From JANMCE01 sp963791625 (GTDB lineage: Bacteria > Actinomycetota > Acidimicrobiia > Acidimicrobiales > Ilumatobacteraceae): a stretch of 64,000 bases of DNA. Within the stretch, counting starts at the first letter, position 1. Each line of letters begins with the position of its first letter. Below the pieces are notes generated by a model, which saw only the letters and a program-made list of their open reading frames with translations, was not told where the DNA came from and did not search any database. A program made the position numbers and the translations under genes. Shown one piece after another: positions 7,800 through 16,070 of this stretch. Location: NCBI GenBank assembly GCA_963791625.1, contig CAWBTA010000006.1:682001-746000 (forward strand). Reading direction: 5' to 3'.

Positions 7800-8843
7800 A
7801 TGCAACCTGACGACCTCACGCCGGCATGGTTCAGCTCTGTGCTTGGCGCCGAGATTTCGGCGGTCAAGTGCACACCGATCGGCGTCGGCATGGTGGGACT
7901 CAACCTCCGGTGCGGGCTGGTAGGCGACGGTCTCCATCCGACGTCAGTCGTGGTCAAGTTGCCTTCGGCCGACCCCACCAGCCGGGCCACGGGTGTGTCC
8001 CTGCGCAACTATGAACGTGAGGTGAAGTTCTACGACGAGATCGCCCCAACTGTCGGTATCCGTGCGCCGCGCTGCCACCACGGCTCGTGGGATGAGGCGT
8101 CCGGGGACTTCGTGCTGGTGCTGGAAGACGCCGCGCCCGCCGAGCCCGGTGATCAAATCAAGGGCTGCACGCACGCGCAGGCGCAGGCCGCGCTGATAGA
8201 GCTGGCCCATCTCCATGCGCCCCGCTGGGGCGACCCGCAGCTATTCGAGATCGACTGGCTGTCCCGACGGGATCCTCCCTCGGTCGAGCTGATCACAAGC
8301 CTCTATCGCCACTTCTGGCCCGAGTTTCTCGAGCGCTACGGCGATTCGCTTTCGCACACACAACACAGCATTGGGGCGCAGCTCGGCGAGGTGCTTCCGG
8401 CCTGGCTCACACGCAGCACACTCCCGCCGACCGTGACGCACGGTGACTACCGGCTCGACAACCTGCTTTTCGCCAGAGAAGGTGATGGCGACGAGGTGAT
8501 CGCGGTCGACTGGCAGACGCCCGGCCACGGCGAAGGCGTCGCCGACGCGGCATACTTCCTTGGAGCGAGCCTTCTTCCTGATCAGCGACGGCTCCACGAG
8601 AACGACCTGCTGCATCGCTATCACGAGGAGCTGCTCGAGGGTGGCGTGCGACTGTCGTTCGATGAGTGCTGGCACGCATACCGCCTCGGCGCGTTTGCCG
8701 GTGTCGTCATGAGCGTGATCGCACCGATGCTCGTCGAACGAACCGAGCGTGGCGACGCGATGTTTACCGCAATGGGTACCCGCCACCTTCAACATGCCGA
8801 AGACCTCGACGCCCTCGCCCTGCTGGTCGACGAAACAGCGTAA
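7800..8843 (+). CDS. Aminoglycoside-phosphotransferase-fold kinase
   Basis: A 347-residue kinase-like protein. The ATP-binding lobe includes SVVVKLPSADPTSRATG with the Lys, and DFVLVLEDAAPAEPGDQ; the catalytic loop is THGDYRLDNLLF (His-Gly-Asp with Asn) and the metal Asp is in AVDWQTPGHGEG. This is the APH/EcKinase-like fold used on antibiotics, choline, ecdysteroids and other hydroxylated molecules; the substrate is unknown. ATG 7800 is preferred to an upstream GTG. Its 3' end overlaps the convergent gene by 55 bp. Similar kinases in actinobacteria often sit beside a beta-rich protein of unknown function, as here. Confidence 0.8.
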   Translation: MQPDDLTPAWFSSVLGAEISAVKCTPIGVGMVGLNLRCGLVGDGLHPTSVVVKLPSADPTSRATGVSLRNYEREVKFYDEIAPTVGIRAPRCHHGSWDEASGDFVLVLEDAAPAEPGDQIKGCTHAQAQAALIELAHLHAPRWGDPQLFEIDWLSRRDPPSVELITSLYRHFWPEFLERYGDSLSHTQHSIGAQLGEVLPAWLTRSTLPPTVTHGDYRLDNLLFAREGDGDEVIAVDWQTPGHGEGVADAAYFLGASLLPDQRRLHENDLLHRYHEELLEGGVRLSFDECWHAYRLGAFAGVVMSVIAPMLVERTERGDAMFTAMGTRHLQHAEDLDALALLVDETA

Positions 8844-9955
8844 GGGGTCAGGGTGCCGGTGAGGCCGGAAACGTGAGGGCCGATAGCGAGTTGTTCGAGC
8901 ACACCCCAACCAACGTTGCCGTCGAGCGTGACCCGGCAGAAGTTCTGGACGTGAATGTTGTGAGCCGCGGTCGGGTCGATGTCGGACAGCAGCCACTCGT
9001 CGGAATGGAGTGACAGTTCGCCGTGCCAGGCGCCGTGGCGGCGCGTGGGGTGGCCATAGCCGAGCCCGGCCATTTGGAAGGGAAACATCACGTCGTAGGT
9101 CACTGTTCGAGATAGGCCGTTGCCGTGCGGGCTCAGTGTGAGTTGGGCGCGGCGGGCTCGTCGAGTTCCCGGTTCCCACTCGATGTTGATGTCAACATCG
9201 CGATACAGCGTGCCGATGCCGCCGGGGTCAAGCACAGGATCCTCCGCGAGCGAACGGATCGGAGTGGTGACCGAGTGTTGGTAGTCCTTTGTTCCCTCTG
9301 CGTTGTCGAAGCACGCGACGAAGACAGCCTCATCGGCGAAGTTGGCCGGACCCCACAGCCAGAACAGCTGAGGCGGCGTGGCCGCAGGCGCGCCACCGGA
9401 CGGTTCGCCGATTGGTCGGATACCCCATGATCGGTCGCGCGTTCCCCAGGCGATCGACGGGTCGATCTCGATACGGGTGTCATCGACCGACAGCCAACCC
9501 GACCAGGAACCGGCCTGCGTCATGCGGGTCATATCGACGAACGCCACGTTGTCGATAGCCATGGTCTGGCGCGCTTCCTCGACGGCGACGGTACGGGCGT
9601 TGAACAGCAGATCAGCCTCAAGGCCGTGTCCGTTGCTTTCAACAATCACGCGCAGCTGCTCCATCGGTTTCACGACCTCTACCGTGACGGGACCGACCGT
9701 CGTGTTACTGCGTTCAAACGGAGCTCGGCCCGACACGTAGAGGTTCTTTTGTCGGCCGTTGTGCACCACGCTGAACGCGGCGTCGATCACCCGTCGGTTC
9801 GGGTAGAGGCCCATTGCGGCGCCGAAGAACACCTCGCCCTCGGGCAGGTAGCCGTTGAAGAAATACCGGTCGTAGAAGTTGCGATCGGACGTCGCCGGAT
9901 GGGCCACCGGCAACGGCACTTGATGAATCGGATAGTCATCGAACCGGGTCAGCAC
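8789..9955 (-). CDS. Uncharacterised beta-rich protein beside a phosphotransferase
   Basis: A 388-residue soluble protein with no signal peptide or membrane segment. It is rich in aromatic and beta-strand patterns, with conserved-looking stretches FYDRYFFNGYLPEGEVFFGAA near the N-terminus, WGTRDRSWGIRPIG in the middle and FPFQMAGLGYGHPTRRHG late. The paired beta layout resembles the CrtC/AttH lipocalin-like families often listed as DUF7064/DUF7065, but that assignment is from memory and weak. The start is GTG at 9955. The C-terminal tail (SSTSRARASRSSAC) is coded inside the end of the convergent kinase gene over 55 bp. Confidence 0.6.
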   Translation of the reverse strand: MLTRFDDYPIHQVPLPVAHPATSDRNFYDRYFFNGYLPEGEVFFGAAMGLYPNRRVIDAAFSVVHNGRQKNLYVSGRAPFERSNTTVGPVTVEVVKPMEQLRVIVESNGHGLEADLLFNARTVAVEEARQTMAIDNVAFVDMTRMTQAGSWSGWLSVDDTRIEIDPSIAWGTRDRSWGIRPIGEPSGGAPAATPPQLFWLWGPANFADEAVFVACFDNAEGTKDYQHSVTTPIRSLAEDPVLDPGGIGTLYRDVDINIEWEPGTRRARRAQLTLSPHGNGLSRTVTYDVMFPFQMAGLGYGHPTRRHGAWHGELSLHSDEWLLSDIDPTAAHNIHVQNFCRVTLDGNVGWGVLEQLAIGPHVSGLTGTLTPYAVSSTSRARASRSSAC

Positions 9956-10024
9956 AACGCAACCCTAATGGGGCTCATACAGCGTCAGCGCGCTGGCCCA
10001 AGGAGGGGTCGATAGGCTGATCGG

Positions 10025-11011
10025 GTGACGATTGAGACGCCCCACGATCATAATCATGGCGTAGGCGAGACTCGGCGAAAGACGAGCCAGCGGCGGGAGT
10101 CCCGACTTCGCATGGCGCTCGGCCTCAACGTGGTGATTGTTGTCGTTCAGATCGTCTTCGGCATTGTGGCGCATTCGCTCGGCCTGTTGGCCGACGCCGG
10201 CCACAATCTGACCGACGTGCTCGCCGTGGTGTTGTCACTCGTGGCGGTACGCTGGGCACGTCGGCGCCCAACCGGGCAGCGATCGTTCGGCCATCATCGG
10301 GCCACCATCCTGGCGGCCCAGGCCAACGCGTTTCTGATCCTGGGTGCGACCGTACTCATCACCTACGAAGGCCTCCGCCGACTTCTCCATCCCGCCTCGG
10401 TGAACGGGGGCATTGTCATTGTGGTCGCGCTTATCGCCACTGCCGGAAACCTTGCTGCGGCCGTTGCGCTGCGGGAACCCAACGGTGCTCACGGCCACGA
10501 TCTGAACATGCGATCGGCGTTTCTCCATATGGCGGGTGACGCTGCTGCGTCTGTTGGCGTTGCCGTCGCCGGTCTCATCATGCTGCTGACGAAGGGCAAC
10601 TACTGGCTCGACCCTATGGTGTCCATCGTCATCGGAGCGATCATTGCGTATCACGCCTGGAAGCTGTTGCGATCAACGAACGAGGTGTTGTTGGAGTCAA
10701 CTCCCGCCGGGCTCGACATCGCCGAACTGACCGCGGTGATCAACAGCGTGGACGGAGTTGAGCATGTCCACGACCTGCATGTCTGGAGCCTGTCGAGTGA
10801 CGTCCGAGCGCTATCGGCTCATGTGGTGCTCGACGGCCATCCCTCCCTGGAGGAGGCGCAAGTGGTTGCAACCGCAATCAAATCAGTCGTTGGTCCGCAG
10901 TTCTCCATTGCCCATGCGACACTCGAACTCGAATGCGAATCGTGCATGGACGAAGGTCCGTGGTGTGCCATCGATGACTTCACCCCCGTCATCCGTGGTC
11001 ACCAGCACTAA
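10025..11011 (+). CDS. Cation diffusion facilitator (zinc/cobalt efflux)
   Basis: A 328-residue CDF transporter exporting divalent metal in exchange for protons. A His-rich N-terminus (PHDHNHG) precedes six membrane segments. The metal site is visible as ADAGHNLTD in TM2 and HMAGDAAAS in TM5, two HxxxD motifs typical of Zn/Cd-CDF proteins. The cytosolic C-terminal domain has VEHVHDLHVWSL. A Cys-rich end (CESCMDEGPWC) could bind metal. Translation starts at GTG 10025. It is followed within 8 bp by a strong hairpin and lies close to the copper genes, making a small metal-homeostasis neighbourhood. Confidence 0.92.
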   Translation: MTIETPHDHNHGVGETRRKTSQRRESRLRMALGLNVVIVVVQIVFGIVAHSLGLLADAGHNLTDVLAVVLSLVAVRWARRRPTGQRSFGHHRATILAAQANAFLILGATVLITYEGLRRLLHPASVNGGIVIVVALIATAGNLAAAVALREPNGAHGHDLNMRSAFLHMAGDAAASVGVAVAGLIMLLTKGNYWLDPMVSIVIGAIIAYHAWKLLRSTNEVLLESTPAGLDIAELTAVINSVDGVEHVHDLHVWSLSSDVRALSAHVVLDGHPSLEEAQVVATAIKSVVGPQFSIAHATLELECESCMDEGPWCAIDDFTPVIRGHQH

Positions 11012-11018
11012 CTGATCT

Positions 11019-11066
11019 GCTTTGTTGTCGTTGGTTGTTGCTGGACAACAGCCAACGACAACAAAG
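11019..11066. repeat. 48-bp hairpin repeat, copy 1
   Basis: A 20-bp arm (11021-11040), a CTGGA loop (11041-11045) and a 20-bp arm (11046-11065) pair with one mismatch, which would be a U-G pair in a + strand RNA and an A-C mismatch in a - strand RNA. The whole 48 bp from 11019 to 11066 recurs without change at 12067-12114. This copy lies between convergent gene ends, 8 bp after the CDF stop and 3 bp after the AbiEi/DUF559 stop, so it may act as a two-way terminator. Confidence 0.8.
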
Positions 11067-11068
11067 GC

Positions 11069-12013
11069 TCAGGCGCTCACGAATGGGAGCGTCTGGTAGA
11101 TCGCAATCAGGTCGGTCACAGTGGTCGCCAGACGTTGGTCGATGTCGATGTCGCTGACCCGCTGCGAATGCCAGCCGAGCAGGCGATACTGGCGATCTCG
11201 CCATCTGTCGTAGCGGCTTTGCTCGTAGCCGCTGTGCCAGGCCGGGTGGTCGACCTCAATGATAAACCTACGGCTCGGTTCGGCCAGATCCGGATGCACC
11301 AGTTGACCACCGACCAGCTCAAGCGGCATCTGGCGCCGAAGGGGCGGGAGGCCACCTTCCTCAAGCGCTTTCACCAGCCGCAGCTCGTGGTCAGAGTCGA
11401 CCGGCCGCTGGGTAACCGGGCGTTGAGCGAGTACTGCGTTGAATCGGGCCGCGCCATCTCGCCCAGGTCGGGTGAGCCGCGCCTGGGTTGCGAGCAGCTT
11501 CGTGCGAGTGAACAGTCCCTTCGCCAGGCCTTGCTCGATGATCGACTCGAGATGGTCATCCGGAATCATCGATGACAGATCAAACACGGTTCTTGCCGCC
11601 GATGTGTAAACGATCCCATCGGATCGCCGGACAAGGTCGGCTGATGGCAGGTCGGACGTCGAGTGAAGCACAACGTGGTCTAGTCCGCTCCCTTCGGTTC
11701 GGCGCCGTGCGCCTTTGATGACGCTGACGTGGATGTCGTGGTAGCGACTCAACTTTCGAAAGCCCCAAAGCCGTCCGGCTGAGGCGTGAGAGATGGCGCC
11801 GTGGCTGTACTCGATCAGCGCAACCATCCGCTGCAGCTGGGTTCGGGGCGCTGATGTCGCTACGTAGACGCCCCGATGGAATTCGACCAACCGCCCGGAC
11901 GCTCGGAGTCCCCGTATTTGCCCCTCGGTAAATTGGTGCTGCGTGAGCCACCGCCGGGTGACGACGCCATGGTGCCCAGCCAACCAGACCGCCAAAAGGT
12001 CTTTCTTGTCCAT
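11069..12013 (-). CDS. AbiEi-like antitoxin domain plus DUF559 nuclease-fold protein
   Basis: A 314-residue protein. Residues about 1-60 are a winged-helix of the AbiEi_4 type (VTRRWLTQHQFTEGQIRG, then RLVEFHRGVYVATSAP). The C-terminal third is a DUF559/Vsr-like PD-(D/E)XK fold: a central basic strand, then FIIEVDHPAWHSG with the catalytic-type Glu-x-Asp, YDRWRDRQYRLLGW and a final hydrophobic strand. Such proteins are common orphan genes in actinobacteria, with possible roles in phage defence or DNA repair; no AbiEii toxin is adjacent. ATG 12013 has GGAAGAG upstream. Identical 48-bp hairpins bracket the gene, suggesting it arrived or was duplicated as a unit. Confidence 0.75.
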   Translation of the reverse strand: MDKKDLLAVWLAGHHGVVTRRWLTQHQFTEGQIRGLRASGRLVEFHRGVYVATSAPRTQLQRMVALIEYSHGAISHASAGRLWGFRKLSRYHDIHVSVIKGARRRTEGSGLDHVVLHSTSDLPSADLVRRSDGIVYTSAARTVFDLSSMIPDDHLESIIEQGLAKGLFTRTKLLATQARLTRPGRDGAARFNAVLAQRPVTQRPVDSDHELRLVKALEEGGLPPLRRQMPLELVGGQLVHPDLAEPSRRFIIEVDHPAWHSGYEQSRYDRWRDRQYRLLGWHSQRVSDIDIDQRLATTVTDLIAIYQTLPFVSA

Positions 12014-12066
12014 CTCTTCCTCCGACACACGCCTGCATGAAGGGGGAAGAATCGTCACGATAGTCC

Positions 12067-12114
12067 GCTTTGTTGTCGTTGGTTGTTGCTGGACAACAGC
12101 CAACGACAACAAAG
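12067..12114. repeat. 48-bp hairpin repeat, copy 2
   Basis: Identical over 48 bp to 11019-11066, in the same orientation, 1,048 bp away. It lies 23 bp downstream of the copA stop and upstream of the AbiEi/DUF559 start. As a hairpin it could terminate copA transcription. The exact identity of a non-coding element suggests recent duplication, homologous exchange, or strong selection. Confidence 0.8.
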
Positions 12115-12136
12115 AGCCGACTGGCCTACAGCAGTA

Positions 12137-14367
12137 TTACCGGTGTGGCTGAAACCGGCGGAGCCGCAGGCTGTTGGAAACGACGAACACACTGGAGAAG
12201 GCCATGGTTGCTCCGGCGATGAGTGGGTTGAGGCGGCCGCTGGCGGCGAGAGGAATGGCGGCGACGTTGTAGGCGAACGCCCAGAACAGGTTGCCCTTGA
12301 TGATGGCCAGTGTGCGGCGTGACAGACGGATGGCGTCCCCGGCCGCCCGCAGGTCACCGCTGACCAGCGTGAGGTCACTCGCCTCGATAGCCACATCGGT
12401 ACCGGTGCCCATGGCCAGACCGAGGTCGGCCTGCGCCAGCGCGGCTGCATCATTGACCCCGTCGCCTGCCATCGCGACGACACGCCCGTCGCCCTGCAAA
12501 CGCTTGACCACCTCGACCTTGTCGGCCGGTAGGACCTCGGCGAAAACGTCGTGCGGCTCGATGCCGACCGCGGCGGCGACGGCCAGCGCTGCGGCGCGGT
12601 TATCACCAGTGAGCAGCACTGGGCGAAGACCCTGCGAGCGCAGGTCGGCGATGGCCGCGGCGCTGTTCGGCTTGACGGTGTCGGCGACCACGAACACGGC
12701 GCGAACCTCTCCGTCCCAGCCGGCAATTATTGCTGTCTGTCCGAGTCCTTCCGCGGCATTGCGTGCTTCATCCAAAGCGGAGGGAATCGTCAGCGACCAG
12801 TCGGTCAGCAGCGCGGCTCGACCGGCCACCACGGCATGACCGTCCACGACGCCCTGTACCCCGAGTCCGGCTCGGTTCTCAAAACTCTCGACTGCTGGTA
12901 GTTGGCCGACACGATCTTCGGCGGAGCGGGCGATGGCTCGGGCGATTGGATGTTCGGAGGCCGATTCGAGCGCGCCGACGAGTCGCAGAGCAACGTCCTC
13001 GGTGCAGCCGGCCGTGGAGACGCGGAGCAGGCTCATTGCGCCGGTGGTGACGGTGCCGGTCTTGTCGAGCACGATGGTGTCGACCCGCCGGGTTGACTCC
13101 AACACTTCGGGCCCACGTATCAGCAGGCCGAGCTGCGCGCCCCGTCCGGTGCCGACCAGCAACGCTGTTGGCGTCGCCAAGCCGAGCGCGCAGGGGCAGG
13201 CGATGATCAACACGGCCACGGCGGCACTGAACGCCTTGGTGGCGCCCGACCCATCCCACAACCAGAACGCGAGCGTGGCCAGAGCGAGGCCGATAACGAC
13301 AGGAACGAACACTCCCGACACTCGATCGGCCAGCCGCTGGACGGGTGCTTTGCCCGACTGCGCCTCGGTGACGAGTCGGGCGATCTGAGCCAGAGCGGTG
13401 TCGTTACCCACGCGTGTGGCTCGCACCACGATGCGGCCGCCAGCGTTCACCGTGGCGCCTGCGACGGCTGCGCCCGGGCCGACCTCCACCGGCACGCTTT
13501 CACCCGTCAGGAGCGATGCGTCGATGGCCGACGTACCCGATTCGACCACGCCGTCGGTGGCGATCTTCTCGCCCGGCCGCACCACGAAGCGGTGGCCGAC
13601 GACCAGCTGCTCGATTGGGATGCGCTGTTCGGTTCCATCGGATGCGAGGATGGTGACGTCCTTGGCCCCGAGTTTCAACAACGCTCGCAACGCGGCCCCG
13701 GCCTGTCGCTTGGATCGAGCCTCGAAGTAGCGGCCAGCCAGGATGAACACAGGCACGGTTGACGCGACCTCAAGGTAGATGTGTTCCTGGCCCGATGCGC
13801 TCACGCTCATGGCCATCTGCATACCTGCCTCACCGGCGTCGCCGAAGAACAGCGCATACAACGACCAGCCGTATGCGGCGATGGTCCCGACCGAAATCAG
13901 CGTGTCCATCGTGGTTGCGCCGTGGCGCAGATTCATGGCGGCTGCACGATGGAACGGCCACGCGCCCCACACGGCGACCGGGGAGGCCAGGGTGAGGGCC
14001 AGCCACTGCCAGTTCTTGAACTGAAGGGCTGAGATCATCGACATGGCGACAACCGGAAGCGCGAGCGCAGCTGAGATCACAAGCCGCTGCCGCAACGAGG
14101 CCGCAGGGTCTTCGGGTTCACCTGCAACGGCAGCGGCGGCAGGAACAGGAAGCGCAGCGTCGTAGCCGATGGACTGGACAGTGGCGATCAGGTCCGTTGG
14201 CGCAACCACCTGCGGATCGTAGGAAACGCTGGCCTGCTCGGTGGCGTAGTTGACCGTGGCGTGCACGCCATCGAGCTTGTTGAGCTTTTTTCGATGCGGT
14301 TGGCACACGACGCGCAGGTCATGCCCGACACGGACAGATCGACGTGCGCGGTCGAGGTATCGGTCAT
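12137..14367 (-). CDS. copA: Copper-translocating P1B-type ATPase CopA (frameshift near codon 27)
   Basis: A copper-exporting ATPase with, in order, an N-terminal heavy-metal domain (GMTCASCANRIEK), eight expected membrane segments, the A-domain LTGESVPVE, the metal-site CPC in IACPCALGLATPT, the phosphorylation site DKTGTVTTG, the HP motif SEHPIARA and GDGVNDAAAL. The reading frame breaks: the start at 14367 reads as far as IEK (codon 27), and the rest (KLNKLDGVH onward) is one base out of frame. The shift falls at a run of six A (complement of 14286-14291) where seven would restore the frame. Without correction the product ends after about 58 residues. ATG 14367 overlaps the copZ stop (ATGA), confirming the start. 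Full length with correction would be about 744 residues. Confidence 0.88.
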
Positions 14368-14567
14368 GATGCCGGCTCGAAGCCCGCTTCCTCGATGGCC
14401 GCGCGCAGTGCGTCATCCTCCAGCTTGGTACCGGAGACGATGACGAGTTTGGTGGTGAGATCAACGGACACATCGGTTACACCGGCAACGGATGTGAGTT
14501 CGGAGGTGACCGCCTTGACGCAATGACCACAGGTCATGCCGGGGACGGAGTAGGTAAGAGTTTGCAT
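14364..14567 (-). CDS. copZ: CopZ-like copper chaperone
   Basis: A 67-residue heavy-metal-associated domain that carries Cu(I) in the cytoplasm to CopA. The metal motif GMTCGHC is at residues 10-16 and the ferredoxin-like beta-alpha-beta pattern continues to EEAGFEPAS. ATG 14567 has GAGGG four bases upstream; an in-frame ATG fifteen bases earlier is less likely. Its stop overlaps the copA start by ATGA, so the chaperone and pump are coupled. A palindrome just upstream may bind the copper sensor. Confidence 0.9.
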   Translation of the reverse strand: MQTLTYSVPGMTCGHCVKAVTSELTSVAGVTDVSVDLTTKLVIVSGTKLEDDALRAAIEEAGFEPAS

Positions 14568-14584
14568 GGTTCCCTCGATCACTT

Positions 14585-14601
14585 CGGTAGGTACCTTACC
14601 G
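14585..14601. promoter_or_regulatory. Candidate operator upstream of copZ-copA
   Basis: CGGTAGGTACCTTACCG is a near-perfect palindrome centred on GGTACC, 18 bases before the copZ start codon. Copper operons in actinobacteria are normally controlled by CsoR or a CueR/MerR-type regulator bound at such a dyad. No regulator gene is adjacent, so the identity of the binding protein is unknown. Confidence 0.45.
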
Positions 14602-14675
14602 GGCTAGCGGTCGAATCGTGCGGGTGATTGCCGACTGTTGGTCGGCAGGAGTGCGTTCGAGATACCCGCCGAAAA

Positions 14676-14689
14676 TTGGCTTTGGTCCC
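14676..14689. promoter_or_regulatory. DosR-like half box upstream of the eRF1-like gene
   Basis: TTGGCTTTGGTCCC matches 10 of 14 positions of the DosR core GGGACTWWAGTCCC, with the right half site intact. It lies 80 bp before the GTG start of the eRF1-like gene. It shares the TTGGTCC right half seen at 16003 and 39663. Confidence 0.35.
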
Positions 14690-14768
14690 TGTTCAGCCGG
14701 GTGCGGGGTGGCTACGGTCTGATCGGGCCAGTCGGTCGGTTCCGACGGGCGGAAAGGGAGGTGGCTTT

Positions 14769-15833
14769 GTGACGATCCAAGCGTCGCTCGGGCGTCTGTC
14801 AACCTGGAGCGAAGAACCGTGTGTGAGCGTGTACCTACCGGTCGAAAGGGGGGAGGCCGCCAACACGGTGGCAACGTCGTTACACAGCGCAGCCCGCGAT
14901 GCCGAGCGATCGCTTATTCGCCAGTTCCGCCTGAATGAACGTGACGCCGCCGCGGTCGTGGCACCGTTACGTGATCTGGCTGACCACGGCGTCGAAGTAG
15001 GTGCGATGCCGAGCATCGGGCTGTTTTGTCGAGGTGGTGACGTGGAGCGCTGTGCGGTCCCGCGACACTTCGACGGACCGTTCGTGAGCGTCATGCGCCA
15101 GCCGAATGTGCTGGCCATGGTTGCGGGCGACCAACGCGACATCGACCATGCCGTGCTCGGCCTCAATCGCAAACACACCCGTGCATTGCGGGGTGGGGCG
15201 TTCACCTATGACGTTCTTGAAGTGCACATGCCGACAGAGGGCGATCTCGCCGTCAGCCACCAACGCGGACTCGCTCATCACGGCGGACGTAAGGGAGCCG
15301 GCGCCATCGTGGGCGGTTCGGGCAGCAACGAGCACCTGGATGATGCTCTCCTGGCCGCGTTCATGCGCGAGATCGACCGCAGTCTGTTTCAGAAGCTTGA
15401 TTCGCGCGATCTTCCCGTCGTGGTCGTGGGGGTGGAGTACGAAGTGTCGGCCTTCAAGGCGGCATCCACGCAGAGGAATCTGCTGCTCCACCCGTGCGGT
15501 AGCACTGAGCGCATGTCCGACGCCGAGCTGCACGCTGCCGGTCAGCACCGGATGTGGCAGTACGCCGACCAACGGGTGCAGAGCGCGCTCGACCGCTTGC
15601 GGGATCTCGGAGGAACACCGCGTGTTCAGACCGGTCCGAAGGTGATCCATACCGATGCCAAAAAGGGTCGCGTCGATACCCTCTTCGTTCCCGAGCGTTT
15701 GGTGACCGCCACCGACGACGACGAATCGGCTGCAGCGGCCGAGGCCTCGGTCGCCACACTGCAGCATCGCGGGATTGTATGGATCGCGCCCGACCAGGAC
15801 CTGGCGTGCACCACCGCGCTGCTGAGATTTTAA
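14769..15833 (+). CDS. Bacterial eRF1-like protein (baeRF family, ribosome-associated stress factor)
   Basis: A 354-residue protein resembling the bacterial archaeo-eukaryotic release-factor-like families, especially baeRF3. Residues about 8-40 give LSTWSEEPCVSVYLPVERG and HSAARDAERSL, a typical opening; a central stretch has LEVHMPTEGDLAVSH and GGRKGAGAIVGG; the C-terminal eRF1 domain-3-like part includes LPVVVVGVEYEVSAF and RGIVWIAPDQDL. These proteins are proposed to act on stalled or resting ribosomes; Rv2629 of the M. tuberculosis DosR regulon is a relative. GTG 14769 is chosen because GGGAGG lies nine bases upstream and homology starts there. A DosR-like half box lies 80 bp upstream. 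Confidence 0.65.
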   Translation: MTIQASLGRLSTWSEEPCVSVYLPVERGEAANTVATSLHSAARDAERSLIRQFRLNERDAAAVVAPLRDLADHGVEVGAMPSIGLFCRGGDVERCAVPRHFDGPFVSVMRQPNVLAMVAGDQRDIDHAVLGLNRKHTRALRGGAFTYDVLEVHMPTEGDLAVSHQRGLAHHGGRKGAGAIVGGSGSNEHLDDALLAAFMREIDRSLFQKLDSRDLPVVVVGVEYEVSAFKAASTQRNLLLHPCGSTERMSDAELHAAGQHRMWQYADQRVQSALDRLRDLGGTPRVQTGPKVIHTDAKKGRVDTLFVPERLVTATDDDESAAAAEASVATLQHRGIVWIAPDQDLACTTALLRF

Positions 15834-16002
15834 CGACGCCCGTTCAAAGTGACAAGGAGGTTCGGGCCGAGTGGGGGGTCTCGACCCGAACCTATGCCCT
15901 GTCACTCCCGCTCAGCCGCCCGGTGGGGAGGGCGGCCGGCTTGCTATAGGTGGCAGAGTTCTTGTCGGCGATTATTCAACACGCAGCGTGGCCGACCCAC
16001 TA

Positions 16003-16016
16003 GGGACCTTGGTCAC
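16003..16016. promoter_or_regulatory. DosR-like box upstream of the beta-CASP RNase
   Basis: GGGACCTTGGTCAC matches 11 of 14 positions of the DosR core and is followed by AAA. It lies 55 bp before the ATG of the MBL-fold gene. Its first twelve bases are identical to those of the box at 39663. Confidence 0.45.
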
Positions 16017-16070
16017 AAACTTCGCGAATGAAACGTACGTTCCCTCAACTGAAAAGGAGTGATCGCAGCC

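Noticed and set aside
11000..12120. The hairpin pair as a short CRISPR array.
   Set aside because: Only two copies, separated by a whole gene, and palindromic throughout; no cas genes.
14284..14367. Programmed frameshifting in copA as in the E. coli CopA(Z) case.
   Set aside because: The shift is at codon 27, within the heavy-metal domain, so the short product would be half a domain; copZ is already encoded upstream. Other one-base faults nearby favour error or mutation.
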